Below, piece after piece: positions 28,461-38,950 of a DNA stretch of 64,000 bases. This stretch comes from Alphaproteobacteria bacterium (GTDB lineage Bacteria; Pseudomonadota; Alphaproteobacteria; Puniceispirillales; Puniceispirillaceae), in the NCBI GenBank assembly GCA_022425485.1, contig JAKMFL010000021.1:1-64000 (forward strand), read 5' to 3'. The stretch's first letter is position 1; the number at the start of each line of letters is the position of its first letter. The notes beneath the pieces were generated by a model. The model did not search any database. It was not told where the DNA came from and saw only the letters and a list, made by a program, of their open reading frames with translations. A program made the position numbers and the translations under genes.

Positions 28461-30182
28461 TTGGCAAAGATGAGCTTATCCACATATTTATCTTCCAGAG
28501 ACTGGCAGCGCATCCTAAGCAAAATAGCGAGCCATCGGGGCTTTTTCTGGGGATTCCTAACGGTGATTTTTATCGCTGTGCTTATGGGGCATCAAAGCCT
28601 TGAAGTGATCGACCGTGATGAAGCCCGTTTTGCACAGGCAAGCAAGCAAATGGTGCTTAGCGGGGATTTAATTACCCCTTATTTTATGGATGAGTTGCGT
28701 GCAAAAAAACCAATAGCTATCTATTGGTTGCAATCTGCCTCAGCGGCCATTTTCGGTCATTTTGACATTGCTAGTTATCGCCTGCCTTCGGCGCTAGGCG
28801 TGCTGGTCGCGCTTTTCCTTACCTTCCGTTTGGCTGCTAGTATGTGGCCCGCAATCCCGCTTCTGCCAACCCTATCGGTGCTGTTGCTTGCCGCTACGCC
28901 AGTGATGATAGGCGAGGCGCATCTTGCCAAGACGGATGCGGTATTATTGGCGGCAATTTTATGTCAGCAATTTTATCTTTGGCGACTTTATCAACGCTTC
29001 CATAACCAAGACCCGCCGCCCACTGGCCTGTTATTTATTGGCTTCTGGGTGTTTATGGCGATTGGTGTTTTGGTTAAAGGCCCGATTGCCCCGCTTATTG
29101 CCCTGACAACGATTTTGACGCTGCTAGCCATAGATCGGCAGATAAAATGGTTGGCTCATCTGGCATTTTTTCGCGGAATTTTGATTTTGGCGGCAATCAC
29201 CCTGCCGTGGATTGTAGCTGTATCCTATCAAACAGATGGTGCCTTTTTGGATATCGCTATTCGGGGCGATTTCCTATCCAAAGTGCGTTCAGGGCAGGAA
29301 TCGCATGGGGCGCCGTTTGGCACCTATTTTGGTCTGGTTGGGCTTTTATTCTGGCCCGGAATTGCCTTTGCTGGTTTCCTATTCCGGCAGGGCCTAGAGA
29401 TATTACAGCACCCTTCTAGCCGGTTTTGTGTCGCTTGGCTTGCAGGGTACTGGTTGGCGATAGAGCTTGTCCCTACCAAACTGCCCCATTATGTTTTGCC
29501 TGTTTTTCCAGCCTTGGCTATGCTTATCGCTGCTACCTTGCTTAGCCCGCTCCCCCCTGCCAGCCGATTTCAGCGCTATCTTGTCCTAGCAGGATACGGC
29601 CTTGCGGCTATTTGGGGCGCGGCGCTTGCGGGGATCTGTTTTTGGCTAGCGATTAGGTATGGTGGCCGGTCAGGGGGATGGGCCTTTGTTTTTGCGGCCC
29701 TCATTGGCCTTTTGGTTGGGTTTGTGTTGTGGCGGCTATGGCAGTGGTATCGCGGCCAGAACCTCAGCGATTTATTGGCTATTTGCGGTGCGGGTTTGGC
29801 CGTGCATATTCTGCTTATTGCTGGTTTGTTTGCCAGTCTCTCGCAAATCCATATTGCACATCGGCTGAAAGACCATATTGCTAGCTTGCCAGATAGGCCA
29901 GCGGCCATTGCGCTGGTAGGCTATCATGAACCATCAGCTGTATTCCATTTGGGTCAGGATATCTTGCTTTTGGATGTTAAGCAGGCAGCCCTTTTTATGG
30001 CCGAAGCCCCAGATGGTCTGGCCGTTATTGAAGCGCGCCACCGCGAGGCATTCCTTCAACTTGCAGAACAGCTTAACCAGCAGTTAGCGGTTACCGATAC
30101 GCTTTTGGGGACAAACCTCTCAAAAGGGCGAGAGATTCAGCTATTTTTCTATCAACACCGCGCTCGAGCAAGCGGCGGCTGA
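28461..30182 (+). CDS. ArnT/PMT-like polyprenyl-phosphate glycosyltransferase
   Basis: DRDEARFAQASKQMVLSGDLITPYFMDELRAKKPIAIYWLQSAS; multi-TM. Confidence 0.88.
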   Translation: MAKMSLSTYLSSRDWQRILSKIASHRGFFWGFLTVIFIAVLMGHQSLEVIDRDEARFAQASKQMVLSGDLITPYFMDELRAKKPIAIYWLQSASAAIFGHFDIASYRLPSALGVLVALFLTFRLAASMWPAIPLLPTLSVLLLAATPVMIGEAHLAKTDAVLLAAILCQQFYLWRLYQRFHNQDPPPTGLLFIGFWVFMAIGVLVKGPIAPLIALTTILTLLAIDRQIKWLAHLAFFRGILILAAITLPWIVAVSYQTDGAFLDIAIRGDFLSKVRSGQESHGAPFGTYFGLVGLLFWPGIAFAGFLFRQGLEILQHPSSRFCVAWLAGYWLAIELVPTKLPHYVLPVFPALAMLIAATLLSPLPPASRFQRYLVLAGYGLAAIWGAALAGICFWLAIRYGGRSGGWAFVFAALIGLLVGFVLWRLWQWYRGQNLSDLLAICGAGLAVHILLIAGLFASLSQIHIAHRLKDHIASLPDRPAAIALVGYHEPSAVFHLGQDILLLDVKQAALFMAEAPDGLAVIEARHREAFLQLAEQLNQQLAVTDTLLGTNLSKGREIQLFFYQHRARASGG

Positions 30183-30275
30183 TTGACACTGGCTAAGCTG
30201 ACAGTCTATAGGGTAGTCATGAAATTTGAACTGGCGAAAACCAGCCGTAAAAAACCAAACAGGTGTTGACGTTAA

Positions 30276-31100
30276 ATGGCTCCTATCACATCTCAGATGC
30301 CTGAAATTTCTGTGCTGGTTCCGGTAATGAATGAGCAGGGTAATATCCGGCCCCTCATCGATGAAATTGTAGCGACATATAGCGGCCGAAAGTTTGAGAT
30401 TATCTATGTAAATGATGCCAGCAATGATGGCACGAAAGATGATTTGCTCGCCGCGCAGAAACAGGTGCCACAATTACGGGTGCTGCATCACGAAAATCGC
30501 TCTGGTCAATCAGCGGCTGTGCGCACGGCGTTGCTTGCATCACATGCGCCGCTCATTGCTGTTCTGGATGGCGATGGCCAGAATATACCCGCTGATTTGC
30601 CAGCCCTAGAAGCAGCATTGCTTGCCGCACGGCCAGCGATGGGAATGGCTGGCGGGGTTCGGGTAACACGCAAAGACACCGCTATACGCCGGCAAGCCTC
30701 GGCAATTGCACGTTGGCTTAGACGTCAGCTTTTAAAGGATGATCATCCTGATAGCGGGTGCGGGTTAAAAGTGGTAGATAGAGAAATTTTTCTCAAACTT
30801 CCGTTTTTTAACCATATGCATCGTTTTATGCCGGCCTTGATTCGGCGTGAGGGAGGCTGTGTTTTGGCGGTGCCCGTTGGCCATAGAATGCGCGAACGTG
30901 GTCTCTCGAAATATGGTATTCTGGATAGGTTGCTGGTTGGTATTTCAGATATGCTAGGGGTTATTTGGCTGCTTAGGCGTATGCCAAAAACCGGGATGAT
31001 TGTTGAGGATGAGGTCAAGGCTCCTAAACCAGCAAAGACAGCACCAAGAAAGACAGCACCAAAAGCCAAAACAAAAGCGAAAACAGGAAGAATGAGATAA
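30276..31100 (+). CDS. GT2 family (dolichol-phosphate-mannose synthase-like) glycosyltransferase
   Basis: EISVLVPVMNEQGNIRPLIDEI, VLDGDGQNIPADLP, SKYGILDRLLVGISDMLGV; Lys/Ala-rich tail. Confidence 0.9.
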   Translation: MAPITSQMPEISVLVPVMNEQGNIRPLIDEIVATYSGRKFEIIYVNDASNDGTKDDLLAAQKQVPQLRVLHHENRSGQSAAVRTALLASHAPLIAVLDGDGQNIPADLPALEAALLAARPAMGMAGGVRVTRKDTAIRRQASAIARWLRRQLLKDDHPDSGCGLKVVDREIFLKLPFFNHMHRFMPALIRREGGCVLAVPVGHRMRERGLSKYGILDRLLVGISDMLGVIWLLRRMPKTGMIVEDEVKAPKPAKTAPRKTAPKAKTKAKTGRMR

Positions 31101-31472
31101 ATGTTAGAGACCATCTCAGGAATTATTGCCAGTGGGGCACTGTCTATTGGCTATCTTCTGACCAGCTTATTTCCGTTTTTACCTGAGTCTCTGGCAACTA
31201 AGCCAGAACAATTGATGCTGATTATTGGTTTTGCTGGGCAAGGGCTGTTTGCCATGCGCTTTATCATCCAATGGCTAAAATCAGAAGGGGAAGGCCGGTC
31301 GGTTATTCCGCTCGCTTTTTGGTATTTTTCTATTGGCGGCGGGTTGGTGTTGTTCTTATACGCGCTCTGGCGGCAAGACCCAGTTATTATCTGTGGGCAG
31401 GGGCTTGGATTATTTATCTATCTTCGCAACCTGTTTCTTATTTTCAAAGAACAGCGCGGTGATAACGCCTAA
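31101..31472 (+). CDS. Lipid A biosynthesis N-terminal domain (LAB_N) protein
   Basis: FAGQGLFAMRFIIQWLKSEGEGRSVIPLAFWYFSIGGGLVLFLYALWRQDPV. Confidence 0.9.
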   Translation: MLETISGIIASGALSIGYLLTSLFPFLPESLATKPEQLMLIIGFAGQGLFAMRFIIQWLKSEGEGRSVIPLAFWYFSIGGGLVLFLYALWRQDPVIICGQGLGLFIYLRNLFLIFKEQRGDNA

Positions 31473-31474
31473 CG

Positions 31475-31894
31475 CTATAGGCGCGTTTGCCCCATCTCCA
31501 TAATCAGGTTCCATTCCGCCTCTCCTACCGGCACAACAGAAAGGCGTGATTGCTTTACCAAAGCTAGCTCGGATAGGCGCGGTTCTGCCTTAATTTCAGC
31601 AAGGCTCACAGGTTTAGTCATGGATTTAATGGCCCGCACTGTTACCATGCCAAAGCGCCCTTGCGGGTCGGTTGGGTCAAGATGCCAAAGCTCGGTTACA
31701 TCAACAATACCAACAATTTGTTTTTCCGAAACGGAATGATAGAAAAATCCCAAATCGCCAATTTGCATGGCCTTCATATTATTGCCAGCTTGATGGTTGC
31801 GCACGCCATCCCATCCCTCGCCAATATCCCCTTTATCGAGCTGGTCTTGCCATGACCAAGTATTCGGTTCTGATTTAAATAGCCAAAATGCCAT
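31475..31894 (-). CDS. EVE domain-containing protein
   Basis: MAFWLFKSEPNTWSWQDQ...WDGVRNHQAGNNMKAMQIGDLGFFYHS. Confidence 0.95.
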   Translation of the reverse strand: MAFWLFKSEPNTWSWQDQLDKGDIGEGWDGVRNHQAGNNMKAMQIGDLGFFYHSVSEKQIVGIVDVTELWHLDPTDPQGRFGMVTVRAIKSMTKPVSLAEIKAEPRLSELALVKQSRLSVVPVGEAEWNLIMEMGQTRL

Positions 31895-31947
31895 ATCTGT
31901 TTGCTCCGTTAGGTTTAAATGCCAAATGAAAGGCGTTAAGCACGCGC

Positions 31948-32958
31948 TTATTCACTTCCAGCTTGCCGTGACAATAGCTTGGCAATGGTTGTTTTAATAT
32001 TTGCCTTGTGATTAACAATTTTATCAACAGCCTCACATACGGGCATCTCAATCCCCTCAAAGCGGGCTCTAGCGCAAAGATACGCAGCAGAATGCCGCCC
32101 TTCAGCTAGTTTTTCAGGTATAGTAACACCGCTACCAAGTGCCATGCCAAAGGCCATATTACGAGAATGACTGTTGCTACAAGATAAGATCAGATCGCCA
32201 ATACCAGCCAGTCCGGACATGGTTGCGCGCTGTGCGCCTAGTTTGTCTGCTAGCCGCATTGTTTCGGCCAAACCCCTTGTGATAAGCCCGGCGCGTGCAT
32301 TGTCGCCTAGCTGCTGGCCAGCGCAAATGCCAGCGGCAATGGCAATAACATTTTTCACCGTCCCGCCAAGGGCTGCGCCTATGACGTCGCTTCCTTGATA
32401 AACGCGGAGTTGGCTATTTTCGAATTGTGCGGCCAAGCATGCAGATAGGTCTGTTTGTAGGCTTGCTGCCAGCAAAGCAGTTGGCAGCCCCTTTAGCACT
32501 TCATCTGCAAAAGAAGGGCCAGTAAAAAGCGCTAATGGTCTTTGGCCAAGATGTTTTGCGGCATATTCATGCAAAAAGATGCCGCCCTTTTCGTTGTCGG
32601 GCATCAATCCTTTTGCGCATAGGACAATTGCGCAATTTTGCTTTGTACCTGATTTTATGCGCTCTAGCATTTCTGCATGGGCAGCAACAGGGACCACCAA
32701 ATAAACGATATCCGCTTCTTTCAAACAAGTAAGGTCGGTTGTGGCATTAAAGCCAGATAGCCCTGTAATTTCAGGATGTTGGCGTATATGCCCCTTTTCC
32801 AACGCGTGCACCGTAGAGGAAGCACGTACCAATAGGGTGCTGTTTTGTGCCGCCCCAATTTGTGCCGCACCTAGCCGCAATTGATGGGCAATTGCCGCGC
32901 CCCACGCGCCGCCGCCAATAATGACGGTATTTTTACTAATCTTCATGCTGGTGTTCAT
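31948..32958 (-). CDS. gpsA: NAD(P)H-dependent glycerol-3-phosphate dehydrogenase
   Basis: VIIGGGAWGAAIA, LFTGPSFADEVLKGLPTA, ALGGTVKNVIAIAAGI, GDLILSCSNSHSRN. Confidence 0.96.
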   Translation of the reverse strand: MNTSMKISKNTVIIGGGAWGAAIAHQLRLGAAQIGAAQNSTLLVRASSTVHALEKGHIRQHPEITGLSGFNATTDLTCLKEADIVYLVVPVAAHAEMLERIKSGTKQNCAIVLCAKGLMPDNEKGGIFLHEYAAKHLGQRPLALFTGPSFADEVLKGLPTALLAASLQTDLSACLAAQFENSQLRVYQGSDVIGAALGGTVKNVIAIAAGICAGQQLGDNARAGLITRGLAETMRLADKLGAQRATMSGLAGIGDLILSCSNSHSRNMAFGMALGSGVTIPEKLAEGRHSAAYLCARARFEGIEMPVCEAVDKIVNHKANIKTTIAKLLSRQAGSE

Positions 32959-33001
32959 ATCGCTGATTATAATGGGGGCTTAGGGGATGACCAGAAATTA
33001 T

Positions 33002-34084
33002 TTAACTGCGCACGCCGCGCCCGGGCGGAGGCGGTGCGGCACTATCCAGAGGCCAGCGTGGTCGCGGGGCAAAATCTAGAGAATCACTTTTGCCTTGCGC
33101 TAAATATTCATGGCCAACCCATGCGACCATGGCCGCATTGTCGGTGCAAAGGGCAGCAGGCGGTATCGTAAGGGTAAAGGATAAATCACTGGCGAGGGCG
33201 CGTAATCTGCTGCCAATTTCAACATTTGCGGCTACACCGCCAGCGATAACAAGTTGGCGCTGGCCTGTTTCATCTGCAAATAATTCCATGGCGCGTGCCG
33301 TTCTATCTATCAAGCAGTCGGCAATGGCGCTTTGCAGGCTGGCGGCAAAATCAGCACGAGCAGACGCGCTTTTATCTTCTGTCTTTTGCCATTTCTGGGC
33401 TAGGGCTGTTTTCAGACCTGAAAAAGAAAAGTGACAATCTTCTGCCCCTTTACGTGGACGTGGCAGCGCAATTGCACGGCTTTGCCCGGCTTCTGCTGCG
33501 GCTTGTATAGCGGGACCGCCCGGATATCCAAGCCCCAAGACAGCGGCGCCTTTGTCAAAGGCTTCGCCGGCCGCATCATCCATGGTTGTACCCAGCCTTT
33601 TATACTGGCCGGCCCCATAAACGCTCAATAATTGGGTATGCCCACCAGAAACCAAAAGCAATAAAAAGGGAAAGCGCAGCCCATCTGTTAGCCGCGCTGT
33701 TAATGCATGCCCCTCTAGGTGGTTAACCGCAAAGAAAGGAACATCCATAGTATGGGCAATCGCTTTGGCTGTCATGGTACCAACCAACACCCCGCCAATA
33801 AGGCCGGGCCCGCCAGTGGCGGCAACCCCATCAATATCGTTTGGCGTCAATCCAGCTTCATCAAAACTATGTTTTATCACCCTATCAATGATATCTAGAT
33901 GCTGGCGTGCGGCAATCTCTGGCACAACACCGCCATAGCTTGCATGAATTTCAGCTGAAGACGCAATTTGATGCGCGCAGATGGTTCGGTCTGCACGCAC
34001 CAGCGCCGCAGCGGTTTCATCACAACTGCTTTCGATTCCTAAAATGATTTTATCACCTAAAATGATTTTATCAGTAATGCTCAC
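33002..34084 (-). CDS. tsaD: tRNA N6-threonylcarbamoyladenosine synthase TsaD
   Basis: LGIESSCDETAAALV, VNHLEGHALTARL, LLVSGGHTQLLSV. Confidence 0.97.
   Translation of the reverse strand: MSITDKIILGDKIILGIESSCDETAAALVRADRTICAHQIASSAEIHASYGGVVPEIAARQHLDIIDRVIKHSFDEAGLTPNDIDGVAATGGPGLIGGVLVGTMTAKAIAHTMDVPFFAVNHLEGHALTARLTDGLRFPFLLLLVSGGHTQLLSVYGAGQYKRLGTTMDDAAGEAFDKGAAVLGLGYPGGPAIQAAAEAGQSRAIALPRPRKGAEDCHFSFSGLKTALAQKWQKTEDKSASARADFAASLQSAIADCLIDRTARAMELFADETGQRQLVIAGGVAANVEIGSRLRALASDLSFTLTIPPAALCTDNAAMVAWVGHEYLAQGKSDSLDFAPRPRWPLDSAAPPPPGRGVRS
34038..34073. repeat. 18-bp perfect tandem duplication at the 5' end of tsaD
   Basis: CCTAAAATGATTTTATCA x2; duplicates six residues, giving DKIILGDKIILG. 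Confidence 0.95.
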
Positions 34085-34218
34085 AAGCCGGACTTTCTTG
34101 TTTTAAGCTGGCGCTTTATGGCTATCTTTACCGACTTTATAGACGATAACCCATGATTGGTAAATCGCCAGATCTAAGGCAGGGCCTAGAAAGTTGTGCG
34201 CCCTAATCTTACTAGGTG

Positions 34219-34260
34219 AAATCATCGCTGATTCATTTAAAATCATGGTTGATTCATTTG
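34219..34260. repeat. 21-bp tandem duplication between tsaD and gcvT
   Basis: AAATCATCGCTGATTCATTTA / AAATCATGGTTGATTCATTTG. Confidence 0.85.
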
Positions 34261-34383
34261 GTTAATTTTATAACACTGTAACATGGGAAGCGATCGCCGC
34301 CGCCAGGGGGAGCTGATTTGTTTTGGTGGCATTAGCGAGTGATAGGCTGATGCGAGAAAAAATTAGGGATCTTAAAACAGCGC

Positions 34384-35526
34384 GTGGCGAGAGAAGAAAA
34401 AACAACTTGTCTTAATGCGTATCATATTGCGCAAGGGGCACGTATGGCCCCTTTTGCTGGCTATATGATGCCGCTAAATTATGGGGATGGTGCGCTAAAA
34501 GAGCATATGGCCTGCCGCGAGGGGGCAGCTATATTTGACGTCTCGCACATGGCGCAGCTAGATATCACCCATGCGTCTGGTACCGCCAGCCCTATTTTAG
34601 CTGCACTAGAAGGCCTTATCCCTGCCAATTTGATAGATTTGCCAGCAGGTAAGCAACGTTATGGTCTGTTTTTGAATGCCCAAGGGGGCATTATTGATGA
34701 CCTGATGGTCATTAATGCTGGGGATTATGTCCGTTTGGTTGTCAATGCAGCTTGTGCAGAAAAAGACCAAAACTGGTTACAAGCGCAGCTATCTGGTTTT
34801 AAGATTACCCGCCTTCAACGCGCCCTTGTCGCTGTGCAAGGCCCCGCCGCCGCAGATGTGGTGGCCGCTCACATTTTGCTGCCAGAAAACATGGCTTTTA
34901 TGGGTGTGGCGACTAGCCAGTTTGCCGAACAAGACATACAGCTATCCAGATCAGGTTACACAGGCGAGGACGGATTTGAGATCAGCTTGCCAGAAGATAT
35001 CGCAGAAGCTTTTGTTACGGCGCTTTGTGATGATGGCCGAGTTAAAATGGCTGGCCTTGTCGCGCGGGATAGCCTGCGTCTGGAGGCAGGTTTATGCCTT
35101 TATGGCCAAGATATGGACGAGAATATTAGCGTGGCTGCGGCTAGCCTTGAATGGGCGATACCTAAAATCAGGCGCATAGGCGGCGCGCGCGCAGGCGGCT
35201 TTATCGGCGCAGAACACACCCTGCCAGAATTACAAGATGGCGCGGCAATGTGCCGGATAGGCGTTCTTGCGCCTAAAGGGGTGCCGCCGCGCAGTGGGGC
35301 GCTAATTTTTGACGCGGAAACAGATGGCAATCAGATAGGTCTTGTAACCTCTGGTGCGCCCTCCCCTTGTGTTGGCCAGCCTGTAGCGATGGTGCGGGTG
35401 GTAGGTGAGGCCGCTATTGATGGGCCCTTATTTGCGGAGGTTCGCGGTAAAAGACTGGCGCTAGAACGTGCCAAAATGCCTTTTGTAGCCCATCGTTTTT
35501 ATCGTGGGGGCGGTAAGGGGGCCTAA
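34384..35526 (+). CDS. gcvT: Glycine cleavage system aminomethyltransferase (GTG start)
   Basis: FDVSHMAQLDI, SRSGYTGEDGFEIS; gcvTHP order. Confidence 0.95.
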   Translation: MAREEKTTCLNAYHIAQGARMAPFAGYMMPLNYGDGALKEHMACREGAAIFDVSHMAQLDITHASGTASPILAALEGLIPANLIDLPAGKQRYGLFLNAQGGIIDDLMVINAGDYVRLVVNAACAEKDQNWLQAQLSGFKITRLQRALVAVQGPAAADVVAAHILLPENMAFMGVATSQFAEQDIQLSRSGYTGEDGFEISLPEDIAEAFVTALCDDGRVKMAGLVARDSLRLEAGLCLYGQDMDENISVAAASLEWAIPKIRRIGGARAGGFIGAEHTLPELQDGAAMCRIGVLAPKGVPPRSGALIFDAETDGNQIGLVTSGAPSPCVGQPVAMVRVVGEAAIDGPLFAEVRGKRLALERAKMPFVAHRFYRGGGKGA

Positions 35527-35589
35527 ATTATGGCGCAGTCGAATAAAAAGAGAACAGACTAATATTTATCAAGCTTATGGAGCAATAAG

Positions 35590-35952
35590 ATGGAAAAATT
35601 TACCCAAGAGCATGAATGGATTCGCCTTGATGGAGATATCGCTACTATTGGTATTACCGATCATGCACAAAGCGAGCTTGGTGATATTGTGTTTGTCGAA
35701 TTACCGGAAATCGGCACCAAAGTTAGCTCAGGGGGCGAGATGGCAACCGTTGAAAGCTTTAAAGCTGCCTCTTCGGTTTATGCCCCAGTAACAGGCGAAG
35801 TGGTTGAGGTTAATGAAACGCTTGGGGATGATCCAGCGCAAGTTAACACAGAGCCGATGGGCACAGGCTGGTTTGTAAAAGTGAAGATGGATGATGTAAG
35901 CCAGCTAGATACGCTAATGGATGAAGCTGCCTATTTAGCCTTGGTCAGCTAG
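35590..35952 (+). CDS. gcvH: Glycine cleavage system H protein
   Basis: TQEHEWIRLDGDIATIGITDHAQSELGDIVFVELP, lipoyl-Lys in ATVESFKAASSVYAP. Confidence 0.98.
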   Translation: MEKFTQEHEWIRLDGDIATIGITDHAQSELGDIVFVELPEIGTKVSSGGEMATVESFKAASSVYAPVTGEVVEVNETLGDDPAQVNTEPMGTGWFVKVKMDDVSQLDTLMDEAAYLALVS

Positions 35953-35991
35953 AGGCAGAGTTAACGGTAAATCAAAGCAAAGGTAACGAGG

Positions 35992-38886
35992 GTGACAATG
36001 CGTTATAGTGAGCTAGAGCATCAAAGCGAAGAAGATTTTATTCAGCGCCATATAGGCCCTTCTGACAGCGATATAGCTGAAATGCTGGGCATAGTTGGAT
36101 TTGATACACTAGATCAGATGACCAGCGCCATTTTGCCAAAATCGATTCAAATGCGCGAAGCGATGACGGTTTGTCCGCCTGCTTCTGAAGCTAGTTTACT
36201 GACGATTATGAAGGAATTTGCAGGGCAAAATAAGCGGCTGAAATCGCTGATTGGTCAAGGGTATTATGGCACGCTAATTCCGCCAGTTTTGCAACGCAAT
36301 ATTCTGGAAAATCCAGCATGGTATACAGCCTACACCCCTTATCAGCCTGAGATTAGTCAGGGACGCTTGGAAGCCTTGCTTAATTTCCAAACGATGATTT
36401 GCGATTTGACCGGCTTTGATATGGCAAATGCATCTCTTTTGGATGAAGCCACGGCTGCTGCAGAAGCGATGGCGGTAGCGCGCCGTGTCTCTAAAATTAA
36501 GCATGATGTGTTTTTCGTCGACAGCCAGTGTCATGCACAAGTTATAGAGGTGGTGAAGACACGCGCCGAGCCGCTTGGCTGGCAGATAGTCGTTGGCAAT
36601 CCGCAAACCGACCTTATCGCCGAAGATTGTTTTGGCGTGCTGTTGGCTTACCCCGGAACAGATGGCCACATACCAGATTATGCCGCACCGATAGACGCGG
36701 TGAAGAAGGCGGGTGGTTTTGTGATAATGGCCTGCGATCTGCTTAGTCTGGCGCTGCTGGTGCCGCCGGGTGAACTTGATGCGGATATGGCGATAGGCTC
36801 TGCCCAGCGTTTTGGCGTACCGATGGGATATGGCGGGCCGCATGCGGCTTTTATGGCTACTACAGATGCCTATAAACGGATGTTGCCCGGGCGGATTATT
36901 GGCGTATCTATAGATAAAGAAGGCGCGCCTGCCTACCGATTGGCCTTGCAAACACGCGAGCAACATATCCGGCGGGAAAAGGCGACTTCGAATATTTGTA
37001 CCGCACAAGCTTTGTTGGCTATTATGGCGTCGATGTATGCGGTCTGGCATGGGCCAACAGGTCTGTATCAGATAGCTGCACGCGTGCACCGTCTAGCAGC
37101 TGTTTTTGCCACTGGACTTTCGGATGCGGGTATTGAAGTGGGCAGCAGATTTTTTGACACGGTGCTTGTAAAGACAGATGAGGGGGCGGCCATTTGCGAG
37201 CGTGCTGTGCAAGCAGGCATTAATTTACGCCGTACAGAGGCTGGGGTCAGCCTGTCATTTGATGAGACCTGTAATGCAGATATTGTCACTACCCTCTGGC
37301 AGCTCTTTGCCGTAGAAGCTGATTTTGGCGAGATTGACGCAAAGCTGGGGGGACAAACCCTGCCAGATGCGCTGATGCGCAGGTCTGATTATCTGACCCA
37401 TCCAGTATTTCATCAGCATCATTCAGAGACAGAAATGATGCGCTATTTACGGCGACTTTCTGACCGCGATCTTGCCCTTGACCGGACAATGATACCGCTT
37501 GGCTCCTGTACGATGAAGCTAAATGCGGCGGCTGAAATGATGCCGGTCACATGGCCTGAATTTGCAGACATTCATCCCTTCTGCCCAGCAGATCAGGCGC
37601 AAGGCTATATTAATATGATAGAGGAATTGAAAGACTGGCTCTGCACCATCACGGGCTATGATGCTATCTCAATGCAGCCAAATTCAGGGGCGCAAGGCGA
37701 ATATGCTGGCTTGTTGGCTATTCGAAGTTATTTGAAAAGCAAAGGTCAGGGCAGCCGTACCATATGCCTCATTGCCCAGTCAGCCCATGGCACTAACCCT
37801 GCCTCTGCGCAGATGGCAGGTATGCAGGTTGTGGTTGTAGCCTGTGATGAGGATGGCAATATTGACCTAGCTGATTTGCGTGAAAAAATAGATGCGCATC
37901 AAGAAAATTTAGCAGCAATGATGGTTACCTACCCATCTACCCATGGGGTTTTTGAAAAAGATATCACCACAATCTGTAATTGGGTGCATCAAGCCGGGGG
38001 ACAGGTCTATTTAGATGGCGCTAATCTAAATGCACAGGTAGGTTTGGCACAGCCAGGTCGCTATGGTGCGGATGTTAGCCATCTGAATTTACATAAGACC
38101 TTCTGCATTCCGCATGGCGGCGGCGGGCCCGGTATGGGGCCTATTGGGGTTGGCGCGCATCTAGCGCCGTTCCTGCCGCATCATGGGCAAGCGCCCGAAG
38201 TAAAGGGCGCAAGCGCTAGCGACGGTGCGGTACAAACAGGGCAAATAGCGGCGGCGCCGTTTGGATCGCCCCTGATTTTGCCGATTTCCTATGCCTATAT
38301 TCGCATGATGGGCTCGCAAGGTTTGCGCAAGGCTAGCCAGCTCGCCATCTTGAACGCCAATTACATTGCCAATCAGTTGGCCGAAGACTATACGGTTTTA
38401 TATGCAGGTGAGGGCGGCTATGTGGCGCATGAAGTTATCTTGGATATTCGCCCGTTGAAACAGGCTATAGGCATTGATGCAGAAGATATTGCCAAACGCC
38501 TCATGGATTATGGCTTCCACGCGCCAACGATGAGCTTTCCAGTTGCCGGCACGTTGATGATTGAGCCAACCGAAAGTGAAGCGCGTGCAGAATTAGACCG
38601 GTTTATTCACGCGATGAAATCTATTCGTGCTGAAATAAGACAGGTTGAAAATGGCACGTGGCCAGCTGCGGATAATCCGTTGGTAAATGCCCCGCATACC
38701 GCTGCCATGCTGATGGCGCAAAGCTGGGAGCATCCCTATGAGCGCCAAGTAGCTGGCCGGCCAGATGAAGGGGCTATAACCGATAAATATTGGCCACCTG
38801 TTGCACGGGTTGATAATGTGTTTGGGGATCGCAATTTGGTATGTACCTGTCCGCCGCTTTCTGAATATGCCGAAGTTGCAGAATAA
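35992..38886 (+). CDS. gcvP: Glycine dehydrogenase (decarboxylating)
   Basis: [21 protein letters not shown]-Lys region [23 protein letters not shown]; fused P protein. Confidence 0.98.
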   Translation: MTMRYSELEHQSEEDFIQRHIGPSDSDIAEMLGIVGFDTLDQMTSAILPKSIQMREAMTVCPPASEASLLTIMKEFAGQNKRLKSLIGQGYYGTLIPPVLQRNILENPAWYTAYTPYQPEISQGRLEALLNFQTMICDLTGFDMANASLLDEATAAAEAMAVARRVSKIKHDVFFVDSQCHAQVIEVVKTRAEPLGWQIVVGNPQTDLIAEDCFGVLLAYPGTDGHIPDYAAPIDAVKKAGGFVIMACDLLSLALLVPPGELDADMAIGSAQRFGVPMGYGGPHAAFMATTDAYKRMLPGRIIGVSIDKEGAPAYRLALQTREQHIRREKATSNICTAQALLAIMASMYAVWHGPTGLYQIAARVHRLAAVFATGLSDAGIEVGSRFFDTVLVKTDEGAAICERAVQAGINLRRTEAGVSLSFDETCNADIVTTLWQLFAVEADFGEIDAKLGGQTLPDALMRRSDYLTHPVFHQHHSETEMMRYLRRLSDRDLALDRTMIPLGSCTMKLNAAAEMMPVTWPEFADIHPFCPADQAQGYINMIEELKDWLCTITGYDAISMQPNSGAQGEYAGLLAIRSYLKSKGQGSRTICLIAQSAHGTNPASAQMAGMQVVVVACDEDGNIDLADLREKIDAHQENLAAMMVTYPSTHGVFEKDITTICNWVHQAGGQVYLDGANLNAQVGLAQPGRYGADVSHLNLHKTFCIPHGGGGPGMGPIGVGAHLAPFLPHHGQAPEVKGASASDGAVQTGQIAAAPFGSPLILPISYAYIRMMGSQGLRKASQLAILNANYIANQLAEDYTVLYAGEGGYVAHEVILDIRPLKQAIGIDAEDIAKRLMDYGFHAPTMSFPVAGTLMIEPTESEARAELDRFIHAMKSIRAEIRQVENGTWPAADNPLVNAPHTAAMLMAQSWEHPYERQVAGRPDEGAITDKYWPPVARVDNVFGDRNLVCTCPPLSEYAEVAE

Positions 38887-38950
38887 GCGAAGGATAGCTG
38901 TCCTAATTCACGCTTTACAGCATTAGCCTAATTGTGAGAAGTAAGGCCGC

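Noticed and set aside
34084-34384. Possible glycine riboswitch upstream of gcvT
   Set aside because: The region has no recognisable glycine aptamer core; only the 21-bp duplication stands out. A covariance-model search would settle it.
36274-37089. 271-aa antisense ORF inside gcvP
   Set aside because: Fully antisense to a well-supported gcvP; translation is His/Arg/Cys-rich with no domain.
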